NCBI GenBank assembly: GCA_002892395.1
Contig: NBBL01000001.1
Coordinates: 281,331 to 345,330, forward strand
Reading direction: 5' to 3'
DNA length: 64,000 nt
DNA from: Lachnospiraceae bacterium
GTDB taxonomy: Bacteria; Bacillota; Clostridia; Lachnospirales; Lachnospiraceae
Shown here: positions 26,593-35,820 of the stretch, in pieces
Numbering within the stretch: the first letter of the stretch is position 1
How the letters are laid out: every line of letters starts with the position of its first letter
The notes under the pieces: model-generated
What the model was told of the DNA's origin: nothing
Database searches by the model: none
What the model saw: only the letters and a program-made list of their open reading frames with translations
Made by a program: the position numbers and the translations under genes

Positions 26593-27482
26593 TCTCCCTC
26601 CGACTGCAGAATCTCGACTCTACTTTTCAAAAAAGCAATCTCGTGGGTCAGTGCCGGGTCGTCCGATCCGTACTCCGCCGCGATGGCCTCCATTTGCTCC
26701 AGCGCCTCCCGGTATTCCCCTGCATACTCTCTTCGGACCGCCTCATTCATCAGCAGCTCCCGTCGCTGTGCATCCAGCCGGCTCCTCTCCTCTTCCGAGA
26801 GCCCTTTCTCCGAAAGGCGCTGTTCCAAAACAGAACGCCCCCGGGAAAAATATTCCGCCGCACTGTCCGTATCTCCGGACGCCACAAGAAGCTTGCCGAT
26901 TCGCGCCATCAGCTCCGGATTGTCCGCATCCACCTCTGCCGCCTCCCGATAGTACCGGAGTGCCAGCGAGCGCTCATTCGAATCGCTGCTCTGCAACAGC
27001 GACTCACCCAGGCTGTACAAGGCATCCAGATGAAAATCCGAAAGTCCCGCCTGTTTTTTTCGGAGTATGTCTGATGCCTCCTGATATAAGGCAATGGCAT
27101 CCGTTTCGGCACCCCCCATTTTCACGGTGCAGACCGCCAGCATGTCAAGATACTCTGCCCGCCGCGAATCCGATTTCAGAAGCTGTTTATAGCACGCCGC
27201 AGCCTCCTCATAGCGCCCGGAGCGAAACTCTGCCTCCCCCAGATACCGGAGAATATCCGTCTCCGTTTTGTCCTGCTTCGCGGTTCCGTAGTAATCCATG
27301 GCGTGGCGAAAGGACTCCGCCGCCTCCCGGTAGTTTCCCTCCTGCATCGCTTCAATTCCTGCGCGGCGGTAGTCACGCACCGTTTCCAGCCTCTCGCCGC
27401 AGCCCGCCAAAAGAATCGTCAGCGCGGACCAAAGCAGTGCGCCAAGAACCAGCGCCCGCATGTTTCCCTGTGCCCTCTTCAA
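26589..27482 (-). CDS. Tetratricopeptide-repeat lipoprotein
   Basis: A surface- or membrane-anchored lipoprotein of about 297 residues built mainly from TPR helices; function unknown. The signal peptide reads KRAQGNMRALVLGALLWSALTILLAGC, with lipidation at the cysteine of LAGC. Recognisable TPR units include AIEAMQEGNYREAAESFRHA, EAEFRSGRYEEAAACYKQL and MARIGKLLVASGDTDSAAEYF. TPRs usually mediate protein-protein contact. I favour the TTG start at 27482 (AAGGAG 8 bases ahead); an ATG at 27512 or 27461 is also possible. Lies between dut and hflX, overlapping hflX by 4 bases. Confidence 0.78.
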   Translation of the reverse strand: MKRAQGNMRALVLGALLWSALTILLAGCGERLETVRDYRRAGIEAMQEGNYREAAESFRHAMDYYGTAKQDKTETDILRYLGEAEFRSGRYEEAAACYKQLLKSDSRRAEYLDMLAVCTVKMGGAETDAIALYQEASDILRKKQAGLSDFHLDALYSLGESLLQSSDSNERSLALRYYREAAEVDADNPELMARIGKLLVASGDTDSAAEYFSRGRSVLEQRLSEKGLSEEERSRLDAQRRELLMNEAVRREYAGEYREALEQMEAIAAEYGSDDPALTHEIAFLKSRVEILQSEGE

Positions 27483-27514
27483 CTGCTTTCTCTCCTTCTC
27501 AATCCATCCCATGC

Positions 27515-27946
27515 TCACTGAACGCCGGTGCTGCCGAAGCCCCCCCGGTTCTTCTCTCCCAGCGCTTCTGCCTCCAGAAAACAAAGGGACGGCTGGTGCT
27601 GCATAATACGAAACTGACAGATGCGGTCATTGACCCGAATCACGGTGTCCCGCATGGCAAGCGCGGGGAAAAACCACTGATCCCCGTCTCCACAATAGCT
27701 TTCATCAATGACCCCCATGGAATTGGCCTGCAAAATCCCGAATTTTAAAAAGGTAGAGCTGCGGGGAACCACATGTGCCTCATATCCCTTTGGAAGAGCC
27801 AGCCCGATGCCCAGCGGAATGAGCTTGAATTCTCCCGCCTTCATAGGAACCTCCTCTGCCGCCCGAAGGTCAATCCAGTCGCTTTTTCCGTCAATATAAC
27901 GCAGGCGCTCAATCTGATCCGTGAAATACTTAATTCTGATTTCCAC
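27515..27946 (-). CDS. dut: dUTP diphosphatase
   Basis: Hydrolyses dUTP to dUMP, keeping uracil out of DNA and feeding thymidylate synthesis. 143 residues. Trimeric dUTPase motifs in order: motif 1 [14 protein letters not shown], motif 2 [13 protein letters not shown], motif 3 [14 protein letters not shown], motif 4 [11 protein letters not shown], and the C-terminal P-loop-like motif 5 RGGFGSTG that closes over the substrate. The start is GTG at 27946 with AGGAGG 9 bases ahead; it overlaps the end of scpB by 17 bases. Confidence 0.93.
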   Translation of the reverse strand: MEIRIKYFTDQIERLRYIDGKSDWIDLRAAEEVPMKAGEFKLIPLGIGLALPKGYEAHVVPRSSTFLKFGILQANSMGVIDESYCGDGDQWFFPALAMRDTVIRVNDRICQFRIMQHQPSLCFLEAEALGEKNRGGFGSTGVQ

Positions 27947-28589
27947 TGTCTCTTTCCTCCTCATCCGCCGCGGCTTCGCCGGGTTCCTCTTTCTTCTCCG
28001 GTACCCCCGGCTCCGTCCCGAAGCGGTAATTGATCTCTTTTCTCACTTCATCCTCGATCTCCGCCTCCTGATCCGGCGTTACCGCCGGAAGATCCCGCCT
28101 GGAATCCACGCCGAAGCGGCGAAGAAACTCCTCGGTGGTGGCAAAGAGCGCCGGTCGTCCCGGCGCGTCCAGACGTCCCGCCTCGTAAATTAACCCGTAC
28201 TCAACCAGGCGATTCACTGCATGGTCAGAGGAAACCCCTCGAATGGTGGCAATCTCTGCCTTTGTGACAGGCTGACGGTAGGCGACAATCGACAATGTCT
28301 CCAGCACAACCTGACTCAGCACCTGCTTTTTCGGTGTCTTCGCGACCCGAATCAGTGCGTCGTAAAACTCTCGTCTTGTGGCGAGTTGCCAGCTGTCCTC
28401 CAGATGCAGCAGCTGAATGCCTCTTCCCTCCGCCTCGCAGCGCTCACCCAGACGCGCTGCAACGGCAGCTGCTTCTTCTTTGGAACATTGCAGCGCTTCG
28501 GCGAGCAGTGCAGTCTCCACGGACTTTCCCATGGTAAACAGCACTGCTTCCACAACGGCCTCCTGCCTTCGCGCTTCTTCTGTTGTCAT
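27930..28589 (-). CDS. scpB: Segregation and condensation protein B
   Basis: Forms the bacterial condensin with Smc and ScpA. 219 residues. Two winged-helix domains; [15 protein letters not shown] near residue 110 and [22 protein letters not shown] near 130 are hallmarks. The C-terminal 45 residues are acidic and Glu/Pro-rich. First gene after a strong promoter, with GGAGG ahead of ATG. Its partner scpA is in the window but 21 kb away, in another transcript. Confidence 0.94.
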   Translation of the reverse strand: MTTEEARRQEAVVEAVLFTMGKSVETALLAEALQCSKEEAAAVAARLGERCEAEGRGIQLLHLEDSWQLATRREFYDALIRVAKTPKKQVLSQVVLETLSIVAYRQPVTKAEIATIRGVSSDHAVNRLVEYGLIYEAGRLDAPGRPALFATTEEFLRRFGVDSRRDLPAVTPDQEAEIEDEVRKEINYRFGTEPGVPEKKEEPGEAAADEEERDSGNQN

Positions 28590-28632
28590 GCAGCACTCCT
28601 CCGATTCTTTTTCTTTCTCGTTTCTCTCCGTT

Positions 28633-28662
28633 ATTATATCTTGTGGGCGCTTCTCTTGTCTA
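28633..28662 (-). promoter_or_regulatory. Promoter of the scpB-to-purL gene series
   Basis: Minus-strand -10 box TATAAT (28633-28638) and -35 box TAGACA (28657-28662, 5 of 6 matches to TTGACA) with an 18-base spacer, 44 bases upstream of the scpB ATG. It lies directly after the terminator of the cobalamin operon, so it is well placed to start the long housekeeping transcript. Confidence 0.72.
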
Positions 28663-28665
28663 CTT

Positions 28666-28704
28666 GATCAAAACAGCCGCTCCGGCGGATGCCAAAGCGG
28701 CTGT
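28666..28704 (-). terminator. Intrinsic terminator of the cobalamin operon
   Basis: 9-bp perfect stem ACAGCCGCT/AGCGGCTGT (28696-28704 with 28673-28681), followed on the minus strand by TTTTGATC. It begins 3 bases after the cbiH stop codon. Confidence 0.85.
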
Positions 28705-28707
28705 CTC

Positions 28708-29460
28708 TCACTGTTTCACCGTTTCCCGCTCTGCGCGGTAGCCCCGGGGCGTGACCATTTTCCCCCGCACCTTAGTAGTCTCCGAATTTCCGATAAATAT
28801 GGTGCAGAACATATCGACCTCGGTCTCCCGAAGCTCCTGCAGGGAGCATAGCCGCACCCACTCCCCCTCCCGTCCGATCTTGTTCGCAATTCCGCAAATC
28901 CGTTCCCTGGGAAGAACACGAAGAAGAATGTCGCAGGCTTTTTGCAGGCAGTCCCGCCTTCTTCGGCTCCCGGGATTATAAAGGACCAGAACAAAATCCG
29001 CCTTTGCCGCCAGCAAAAGTCGTTTTTCGATGGTGTCCCACGGGGTCAGAAGATCGCTCAGGCTGATCACCGAAAAATCATGAACCAGCGGAGCGCCGAG
29101 AAGCGCTGCACCGCTCTGCGCCGCCGTCACGCCGGGAGCCACCTCAATTTCAACCTCCGGGTACTTCACCCCCAGCTCATACAACAACCCTGCCAGACCG
29201 TAGACGCCTGCGTCTCCGCTGCAGATCAAAGCAACTTTCTTTCCTCTGTTTGCCTCTCGAAGCGCAATTTCACAGCGCGCCTCTTCCTGACGCATCCCGG
29301 TGGTCAGATACTCCTTTCCCGCAAAGCGGTCCCGGATCAGCTCCACATAGACCGGGTATCCAACAATGCAATCTGCTTCCTCCAAAATCGCCGCGGCCTG
29401 CCCCGTCATCCTCTCATAGTCACCGGGACCGATTCCCACCGCAAACACAATCTTTCTCAT
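28708..29460 (-). CDS. cbiH: Precorrin-3B/cobalt-precorrin-3 C17-methyltransferase
   Basis: Ring-contracting methyltransferase of corrin synthesis, 250 residues, SAM-dependent class III (uroporphyrinogen methyltransferase fold). VGIGPGDYERMT at the N-terminus, ICSGDAGVYGLAG near residue 85 and PGVTAAQSGAALLGAPL near 115 match the CobJ/CbiH family. In the anaerobic pathway inferred from cbiD and cbiK it acts on the cobalt-containing intermediate. Not fused to CbiG, unlike many clostridial homologues. Last gene of the operon, overlapping cbiF by 4 bases. Confidence 0.93.
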   Translation of the reverse strand: MRKIVFAVGIGPGDYERMTGQAAAILEEADCIVGYPVYVELIRDRFAGKEYLTTGMRQEEARCEIALREANRGKKVALICSGDAGVYGLAGLLYELGVKYPEVEIEVAPGVTAAQSGAALLGAPLVHDFSVISLSDLLTPWDTIEKRLLLAAKADFVLVLYNPGSRRRRDCLQKACDILLRVLPRERICGIANKIGREGEWVRLCSLQELRETEVDMFCTIFIGNSETTKVRGKMVTPRGYRAERETVKQ

Positions 29461-30257
29461 TCCTTGTTCTCCCTTCGTGGGGGAACCGGGTTTCCCTCTG
29501 CGCCTGTCGCCTTCCGATATGCGGTCTCAAATTCTGCAGCGTACAGTCTGGAGCGGGCGTAGTCCTTTTGTGCCACCACATCCCCCACAAGAATCAGTGC
29601 CGTTCTTGTGATGCCCTTGTCCCGCGCTGTATCTGCCAAGGTTCCTACGGTACAGAGAAAACGCTTTTCTTCCGGCCAGCTGGCCTTGTATACAATCGCA
29701 GCGGGAGTATCCTCCCCATATCCGCCCGCCAGAAGACGGGCTGCCAGCTGATCTGTCATGCCTGCCGACAGAAAAATTACCATCGCAGCGCGGTGCGATG
29801 CAAAGGATTCGATCCCCTCTGCCTCCGGCACCGATGTGCGCCCTTCCATGCGGGTAATAATCACGCTTTGCGACTGACCGGGGAGCGTGTATTCCAGGTT
29901 CAAGGACGCCGCCGCCGCAAAAAGAGAGCTGACCCCCGGCGTGCTGTCATAGGCAATGCCCGCTGTTTCGAGAAGATCCATCTGCTCCCGCACCGCACCG
30001 TACAGGGAGGGATCCCCTGTGTGAAGCCGGACGGTGGTTTTTCCCTCTGCCTCCGCCTGACACATAACCTGAAACACCTGGGTCAGTGTCATCTCTGCGC
30101 TGTTGTACACCGCACAATCTGCTTTTCTCCCTTCTAACAGTGCGGGATTCACCAGAGAGCCTGCGTAAATCACCACATCCGCCTCCCGTATGAGGCGGTC
30201 TCCCCGCAGAGTGATGAGATCCGGCGCTCCCGGACCCGCACCCACAAAATGCACCAT
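29457..30257 (-). CDS. cbiF: Cobalt-precorrin-4 C11-methyltransferase
   Basis: SAM-dependent class III methyltransferase that methylates C11 of the corrin precursor; 266 residues. VGAGPGAPDLITLRG at the N-terminus, LHTGDPSLYGAVREQM near residue 80 and TPGVSSLFAAAASLN near 105 are the CobM/CbiF signature. Adjacent to cbiH and 22 bases after cbiD, consistent with consecutive steps. Confidence 0.94.
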   Translation of the reverse strand: MVHFVGAGPGAPDLITLRGDRLIREADVVIYAGSLVNPALLEGRKADCAVYNSAEMTLTQVFQVMCQAEAEGKTTVRLHTGDPSLYGAVREQMDLLETAGIAYDSTPGVSSLFAAAASLNLEYTLPGQSQSVIITRMEGRTSVPEAEGIESFASHRAAMVIFLSAGMTDQLAARLLAGGYGEDTPAAIVYKASWPEEKRFLCTVGTLADTARDKGITRTALILVGDVVAQKDYARSRLYAAEFETAYRKATGAEGNPVPPRRENKE

Positions 30258-30279
30258 GCTCTTTTCTCCTTTCCGAATG

Positions 30280-31458
30280 TCAACGCTCCCTCAGCTCCTC
30301 AATCCATGCCCCGGCGTCTCTTGTCACACCCAGTGCACCGAAACGGTTGGAAAAGAGAACGGCCTCCGCCTTCAATCTGCCCTCTGACCATGCCTCCAGC
30401 TGATGCTTCACCCGCTCTGCCATCTCCTGAAGAACGGGACGATCCGCACCGTAGGCCCGGAGGACGCCCACGGCTTCATCCATGGAGATGCAGCCCTTGA
30501 TCTCTTTACAGATTCGGGCTTCCGTTTCCGGCTGAGCCATGGCTGCCAGCTCTGCTGTGATCTCCATGCGGCGGTCTCCGTAGCGGGAATGGGTATTTCT
30601 CACTCCGCCTGCGATCTTCACAAGCTTTCCGATATGCCCGATCAAAAGCAGCTTTTGAAACCCTGCGTCCGCTGCCATCTGGACTGCATCCGCCGCAAAA
30701 TTGGAGCATTCCACCGCACGCCCCGAAGAAATTCCGCAGGCTTCTTCCAGGAAGCTCCTTCCGTAATTTCCCGGCACCATAACCAGAATCGAAGCGCACT
30801 CCGCCCTTCGCACCCGAATTTCTGTCCGAATCGTATGCAGCAGTGCTTCATCGCTCATCGGCTCCACGATTCCGCTGGTCCCGAGAACCGATATTCCCCC
30901 CAAAATTCCAAGCTTCGGATTAAAGGTTTTCTCCGCCAGCGCTTTTCCCGCCGGGATGCTGATCACGACTCGAAATCCGCCGGACGGGGCGGTCGGCAGT
31001 CCCGTTTTCCCGCTTCCTTCGTCAGAAACGGAAGCGGCTGCTTCCAAAACAGCCTCCCGAATCATGCGGCGCGGCGTCGAATTGATGGCGGCGTTTCCGA
31101 TGGGCTGATCCAGCCCCGGTCTTGTCACAATTCCGATTCCTTCTCCGCCCTCAATCCGGACCCCCGGGGCAGCGCTTCGAAACACCTCCGCATAGACCAG
31201 AGCGCCGTCGGTCACATCCGGGTCATCGCCGGCATCCTTTCTGACTGCACAAGAGACAGATGCCTCCCTCACCCGGATCTCAAGAATCTCCAGGCAGAGC
31301 GGAATTCCCTTCGGCGTCATAAGCCACACATGTGTCTGCTCCGGTTCTCCCAGCAGCATTTTCACCGCCGCCTTTGCCGCGGCAGCCGCACAACTCCCCG
31401 TGGTGTAGCCGCAGCGCAGCAGATTCCCGTCCACCTCCCGAAAACAGCTCCTGTTCAT
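30280..31458 (-). CDS. cbiD: Cobalt-precorrin-5B C1-methyltransferase
   Basis: C1-methyltransferase specific to the anaerobic B12 route; 392 residues. The N-terminal LRCGYTTGSCAAAAAKAA and the central GGISVLGTSGIVEPMSDEAL are diagnostic, as is LLIGHIGKLVKIAGGVRNTHS near residue 275. Its presence argues strongly that cobalt is inserted early, in step with the cbiK gene of the same operon. Overlaps cbiC by 4 bases. Confidence 0.95.
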   Translation of the reverse strand: MNRSCFREVDGNLLRCGYTTGSCAAAAAKAAVKMLLGEPEQTHVWLMTPKGIPLCLEILEIRVREASVSCAVRKDAGDDPDVTDGALVYAEVFRSAAPGVRIEGGEGIGIVTRPGLDQPIGNAAINSTPRRMIREAVLEAAASVSDEGSGKTGLPTAPSGGFRVVISIPAGKALAEKTFNPKLGILGGISVLGTSGIVEPMSDEALLHTIRTEIRVRRAECASILVMVPGNYGRSFLEEACGISSGRAVECSNFAADAVQMAADAGFQKLLLIGHIGKLVKIAGGVRNTHSRYGDRRMEITAELAAMAQPETEARICKEIKGCISMDEAVGVLRAYGADRPVLQEMAERVKHQLEAWSEGRLKAEAVLFSNRFGALGVTRDAGAWIEELRER

Positions 31459-32087
31459 CGCTGATACAGCTCATAGAGCAAGGCGTTGCAGATCGCAGCT
31501 GCCACATTGCTGCCGCCCTTTCGCCCTCGGTTTACAATTGCCGGAACCCCGCTCAAAAGAATCTGTTCCTTCGCTGACACCACATTGACAAAGCCGACCG
31601 GAACCGCGATGATTAGCGCCGGGCGAAATCCCCGCCGGATCAGCCTGTCGAGAGAGAACAGTGCAGTCGGTGCATTCCCGATTGCAAAAATCAGAGGCGC
31701 ATTGATCTTTGCCGCCCGCTCCATGCTCACGGAAGCCCTTGTGATCTGCCGCCTTCTCGCTTCTTCTGCCACATCGGGCTCCGCCATGAAGCAGTGCAGC
31801 TCTCCGCCAAGGGCTTCCAGCGCCCGTCTGTTGATTCCGGCCCGCGCCATATTCGTATCTGTCACGATATGCGCACCGCCTGCTAACGCCTGTTTTCCCT
31901 TCTCAACCGCTTCCTCCGTAAAGGTCATGGTGTCCGCATACTCAAAATCCGCTGTGGTGTGAATCACCCGGTACATGACAGACCGAATTTCCTTCGGAAA
32001 GCAGATGCCTCTTTCCTTCAGTTCCTCTCCGATGATTCGAAAGCTCTCCCGTTCAATATCCCACGGGAGAAGGTGTTCCATGGACAT
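31455..32087 (-). CDS. cbiC: Cobalt-precorrin-8 methylmutase
   Basis: Moves the C11 methyl to C12 to give cobyrinate; 210 residues. RVIHTTADFEYADTM contains the conserved catalytic histidine; VTDTNMARAGIN near residue 80 and IGNAPTALFSLDRLI near 137, followed by PVGFVNVVSAKE, complete the family signature. ATG has AAGGAG 10 bases ahead. The start lies 35 bases inside the cobD gene. Confidence 0.94.
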   Translation of the reverse strand: MSMEHLLPWDIERESFRIIGEELKERGICFPKEIRSVMYRVIHTTADFEYADTMTFTEEAVEKGKQALAGGAHIVTDTNMARAGINRRALEALGGELHCFMAEPDVAEEARRRQITRASVSMERAAKINAPLIFAIGNAPTALFSLDRLIRRGFRPALIIAVPVGFVNVVSAKEQILLSGVPAIVNRGRKGGSNVAAAICNALLYELYQR

Positions 32088-33156
32088 GCCCTTTCACTCC
32101 TTTCAGCGCCTCCACAAGAATCCGATTCTCCCGCCTTTTCCTGACTGCGATCCGATAAAAACCGGGACGAAGACCGTAGAAATTACTGCAATTCCGAATC
32201 AGAATCCCCTGCTTCCTAAGTGCCTCATCATAGCGCAGCGGGTCTCCCTCTCCCCGCTCCTGTTCCTCTGTAAAAAACAGGTAATTCGCCTCTCCCGGAT
32301 AGACCCGAAAACCCAACGCTTGCAGGGCGCCGGTCAAAAATTTTCTCTCCCGACGAAGCAATTCTCTGGTTTTTCTCATGTACGCCGGAGATACCTGGGT
32401 GAGCCCGGCGATCTGTGCAGGAACCGACACACTCCACTCCGGCTGCAGCGCCTTCATCCGATTCCTGAGATCGGCGTCTCCGCACATGAGAAAGCCCATG
32501 CGAAGTCCCGGCAGCGCATACGTCTTTGTCAGTGCATTCAGAATCAGGAGATGGGGATAATCCTTAAGAAGCGGCATGAGACTCTTCTCCCTCCACTGTT
32601 CCGTAAATCCGAGGAAACACTCGTCCGCAAGGAGATAGCTTCCCCATGCCTCGCAGCGCTCCAGAATCTGTACCATGCGTTTTTTCGGAATGCAATTTCC
32701 CACGGGATTGTTCGGCCGACACAAAAATATCATATCCGGCCGCTTCCGTTCCATGATATCCAGAAAGCTGTCCCGCAGCTCAAATTGCTCTGCCTCCAGG
32801 AGCAGAGCATGATCTGCCCGGACTCCGATGGCCGCCAGCGCGTGCTGGTAACCGGAAAAGGTGGGAGCCGGAACCAGCGCGGTATGCGGTGATACCGCCT
32901 GCACCGCGAGAGAAATCAGCTCCGAAGCCCCGTTTCCGCAGAGCAGCATATCCGGGGAAACACCGAGCACGGCGCCCAGCTGCCCCCGCACTCCGCGGCT
33001 TTCCGGATCCGGATAGCACATCAGCCGATGGATATTCTGTTTCAATGCCCGTCTGATTTCCGTCGGAATGCCCAGGGGATTGATATTCACGGAAAAATCC
33101 AGTTTGATCGGCGGATCGCCGTAGATGTCTCCGCCGTGTCGCGGAAGCTGATCCAT
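32053..33156 (-). CDS. cobD: L-threonine-O-3-phosphate decarboxylase
   Basis: PLP enzyme that makes (R)-1-amino-2-propanol phosphate, the linker between corrin ring and nucleotide loop. 367 residues, class-II aminotransferase fold. LDFSVNINPLGIP at the N-terminus, GNGASELISLAVQ near 75, CRPNNPVGNCIPKKRM near 160 and the PLP-lysine region NALTKTYALPGLRMGF near 215 fit CobD/CobC-type decarboxylases. The histidinol-phosphate aminotransferase family is related, but the B12 context decides. Its product is joined to the ring by CbiB from the same operon. Confidence 0.88.
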   Translation of the reverse strand: MDQLPRHGGDIYGDPPIKLDFSVNINPLGIPTEIRRALKQNIHRLMCYPDPESRGVRGQLGAVLGVSPDMLLCGNGASELISLAVQAVSPHTALVPAPTFSGYQHALAAIGVRADHALLLEAEQFELRDSFLDIMERKRPDMIFLCRPNNPVGNCIPKKRMVQILERCEAWGSYLLADECFLGFTEQWREKSLMPLLKDYPHLLILNALTKTYALPGLRMGFLMCGDADLRNRMKALQPEWSVSVPAQIAGLTQVSPAYMRKTRELLRRERKFLTGALQALGFRVYPGEANYLFFTEEQERGEGDPLRYDEALRKQGILIRNCSNFYGLRPGFYRIAVRKRRENRILVEALKGVKGHVHGTPSPVGY

Positions 33157-33171
33157 TTCTCTGCCTCCTTT

Positions 33172-34689
33172 CTACATTCCTTCCTCCAGAATACGGTAAA
33201 TCCGTTCCATATCAAGGTGCCTCCGCAGTCCCTCCGAAAGCCTGTCATACTGCACCTCCTTGTACGCCCGCCGGGTTCCATCCGGCACTGCAGCCCCCTT
33301 AGGACGCGGGCCCCCCCGCCGCTGCCAGAGAAAGGCTGCCATGGCGTTCACGATTTCTCCCCGGTCAAAAAAACCGTGGACATAAGTGCCTGACGCCAGC
33401 GCTCCGACTGCTCCATCCTCCTTCTCCTCCCCGCTGATCCGATCTCTCAGGCGGCAGAGCCTGCTAACCTCCGCCGTCCGCCGGCTTCGCCCCATATGAA
33501 TCTCATATCCCTCCAGGGGAACCGGTGCGGAAAACAGTCCGTCCACAGTTCCCTCCACTCGGGTCCTTGTCTTTTGATGGGAAAATACGGTGCGAAGGGG
33601 CAACAATCCCAACCCCCGCATACTCCCCCCCGTCTCAACTTTTCTCGGATCGGAAAGTACTTCTCCCAGCATCTGAAATCCGCCGCAGATTCCAAAAACA
33701 AAGCTTCCCCTCCGGGCAGCAGAGCAAACGGCTTCCTCCAGTCCTGTCTCTTTCAGCCAGGTAAGATCCTGCATTGTGCTCTTACTTCCGGGAAGGAGAA
33801 TCAGATCCGGTGTGCCCAGCTGATCCCGCCGCTTCACGTAGCGCACATACAGGTCCGAAACGCAGAACAGCGGATCAAAGTCCGTAAAATTTGAAATTCG
33901 GGGAAATTTCAGAATGGCCACATCCAGCTGTCCCCGGCTCCGTTCCCTCTCTTGCTTCCCTTTCTGCAGGCGATCCGAAAGGGAGTCCTCATCATCCAGC
34001 TCCAGATCCAGATAAGGGATCACCCCCAGCACCGGGCAGCGGCTTCTCGCCTCCAGCATGCGAACTCCGGGCGTAAGAAGTGTCTCATCTCCACGGAATT
34101 TATTGATGATGAGTCCCTTCAAGTAACGCCTCTCGGCTTCCCCCAGCAACAGCTGCGTCCCCAGAAGCTGCGCAAAGACGCCGCCGCGGTCGATATCCCC
34201 CGCAAGGACCACCGGCGCTCCTGCCATCCGTGCCATTCCCATATTGACAATGTCATCCTGATTCAGATTGATCTCTGCCGGGCTCCCCGCTCCCTCCAGA
34301 ACAATGATATCATACTCATCCTCCAGCGACCGGTAAGCGCGAAGGATTTCCGGAATCAGGTGTTTTTTGTACCCAAAGTAATCGCGCGCGGAGAAATTGC
34401 CGCGCACCTCGCCGTTTACAATGAGCTGCGATCCCATCTCGGTGGTGGGCTTCAGAAGGATGGGGTTCATGCGGACATCTGCTTCAATCCCTGCCGCCTC
34501 CGCCTGCATGACCTGTGCTCTGCCCATTTCCAGACCTTCCATCGTCACAAAGGAATTCAGCGCCATGTTCTGGGACTTAAACGGGGCGGCCCGGTATCCG
34601 TCTTCACAAAAAATCCGGCAGAGTCCGGCCACAATCAGACTTTTCCCCACATTGGACATGGTTCCCTGTATCATGATGGCCTTTGCCAT
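33172..34689 (-). CDS. cbiP: Cobyric acid synthase
   Basis: Glutamine-dependent amidation of four carboxylates of adenosylcobyrinic acid diamide. 505 residues. N-terminal dethiobiotin-synthetase-like ATPase with QGTMSNVGKSLIVAG (P-loop) and DIDRGGVFAQL near 160; C-terminal class-I-type glutaminase with FGICGGFQMLGEV near 330 and GTYVHGFFD near 435 supplying the nucleophile and histidine. Full length. Three bases after cobT, 15 before cobD. Confidence 0.95.
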   Translation of the reverse strand: MAKAIMIQGTMSNVGKSLIVAGLCRIFCEDGYRAAPFKSQNMALNSFVTMEGLEMGRAQVMQAEAAGIEADVRMNPILLKPTTEMGSQLIVNGEVRGNFSARDYFGYKKHLIPEILRAYRSLEDEYDIIVLEGAGSPAEINLNQDDIVNMGMARMAGAPVVLAGDIDRGGVFAQLLGTQLLLGEAERRYLKGLIINKFRGDETLLTPGVRMLEARSRCPVLGVIPYLDLELDDEDSLSDRLQKGKQERERSRGQLDVAILKFPRISNFTDFDPLFCVSDLYVRYVKRRDQLGTPDLILLPGSKSTMQDLTWLKETGLEEAVCSAARRGSFVFGICGGFQMLGEVLSDPRKVETGGSMRGLGLLPLRTVFSHQKTRTRVEGTVDGLFSAPVPLEGYEIHMGRSRRTAEVSRLCRLRDRISGEEKEDGAVGALASGTYVHGFFDRGEIVNAMAAFLWQRRGGPRPKGAAVPDGTRRAYKEVQYDRLSEGLRRHLDMERIYRILEEGM

Positions 34690-34692
34690 AGT

Positions 34693-35820
34693 TCATCCTT
34701 TCCGCTTTTTTCTGATTTCCGACAGGTAGGCATCATCGATTCTTGCTCCCTCAAAGCTCTCCATACCGTTCATAACCGCGCAGGCTGCGCGGATCAGCTG
34801 AAAGGCGAGGGGACAGCCGCTTCCCTCCCCCAGCCGCATGTGCAGCAAAAGCCACGGCTCCAGTGAAAGTGCCTGCGCCGCAATTCGAAACCCCGCCTCA
34901 TCGGATTGATGAGAGGGAAACAAAACATAGCGGACACCGGCGTGCATCCGATATGCAAGCAAGGCGGCTACGGCAGACACAAATCCGTCCATAACCACCG
35001 GAAGTCTATGGAGGGCCGCGCCGAGAAACAAACCGCACATCGCCGCCAGATCAAACCCTCCCAGTGCCGCCAGCACCTGCAGTGCATCCCGTCCGTCGGG
35101 GTGATGAAGGGCGAGGGCCTTTCGAATCACCGCCTGCTTATGCAGGTATCCCTGATCCGATAAGCCGCCTCCCCTCCCGGTTACCTGCAAAACCGACGCA
35201 CCGGTGAGTGCTGCCAGCACTGCAGCGGAGGTGGTGGTATTTCCGATTCCCATCTCTCCCACTCCCAGGAGATCCACACCGTCCTCCGCCGCCTGTCCGG
35301 CAAGCTGCATTCCGGTGAGAATGGCCTGCAGCGCCTCGCCTCGTGTCATCGCGGCTTCCTTCAGAATATTACCGCTTTCCCCGGCGATGCGGCGGTTCAG
35401 AATGTCCGGACATTCATAGGGCTCTTTGATGCCCACGTCCACCACCTGCACCTCACAGCCGAATTCTCTTGCAAGAGAGGACATCCCCGTGATTCCCCGG
35501 GTCATATTGACGGCCTGTGCCGCCGTCACCCGCTGCGGCGCAATGGACACGCCCTCTGCCACAACGCCGTTGTCCGCGCAGAGCACAACAATCCGGGTAT
35601 GATTCACCGCATTGTGCAGCTTCCCTGTGATTCCTGCAAGCTTCACTGCGATCTGCTCCAGGACCCCCAGACTTCCCGGCGGCTTTACCAGCCGCTCCTG
35701 ATAGGCTTCCGCCGCTTCCGCCGCCCCCCGGTTCGGGTCCGGAATTTCATTGAGGAGCTGACACAGCGCCTGCTCCAGCTCCGCCTCCGATTTCATGCCG
35801 GGCTTCCTCTCTGCGCTCAT
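34693..35820 (-). CDS. cobT: Nicotinate-nucleotide--dimethylbenzimidazole phosphoribosyltransferase
   Basis: Activates the lower-ligand base as its alpha-riboside phosphate. 375 residues. LLGVGEMGIGNTTTSAAVLAA near residue 170, VVLCADNGVVAEGVSIAPQ near 85 and GFVSAVAALLAYRM near 280 are family motifs. No bluB or bza gene is in the window, so the base used is unknown; anaerobes often attach adenine, phenolics or scavenged benzimidazoles. Overlaps the upstream ABC ATPase by 4 bases. Confidence 0.94.
   Translation of the reverse strand: MSAERKPGMKSEAELEQALCQLLNEIPDPNRGAAEAAEAYQERLVKPPGSLGVLEQIAVKLAGITGKLHNAVNHTRIVVLCADNGVVAEGVSIAPQRVTAAQAVNMTRGITGMSSLAREFGCEVQVVDVGIKEPYECPDILNRRIAGESGNILKEAAMTRGEALQAILTGMQLAGQAAEDGVDLLGVGEMGIGNTTTSAAVLAALTGASVLQVTGRGGGLSDQGYLHKQAVIRKALALHHPDGRDALQVLAALGGFDLAAMCGLFLGAALHRLPVVMDGFVSAVAALLAYRMHAGVRYVLFPSHQSDEAGFRIAAQALSLEPWLLLHMRLGEGSGCPLAFQLIRAACAVMNGMESFEGARIDDAYLSEIRKKRKG

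Noticed and set aside
26573..27748. 391-codon plus-strand frame over the TPR and dut genes
   Set aside because: Proline- and arginine-rich shadow composition with no recognisable domain.
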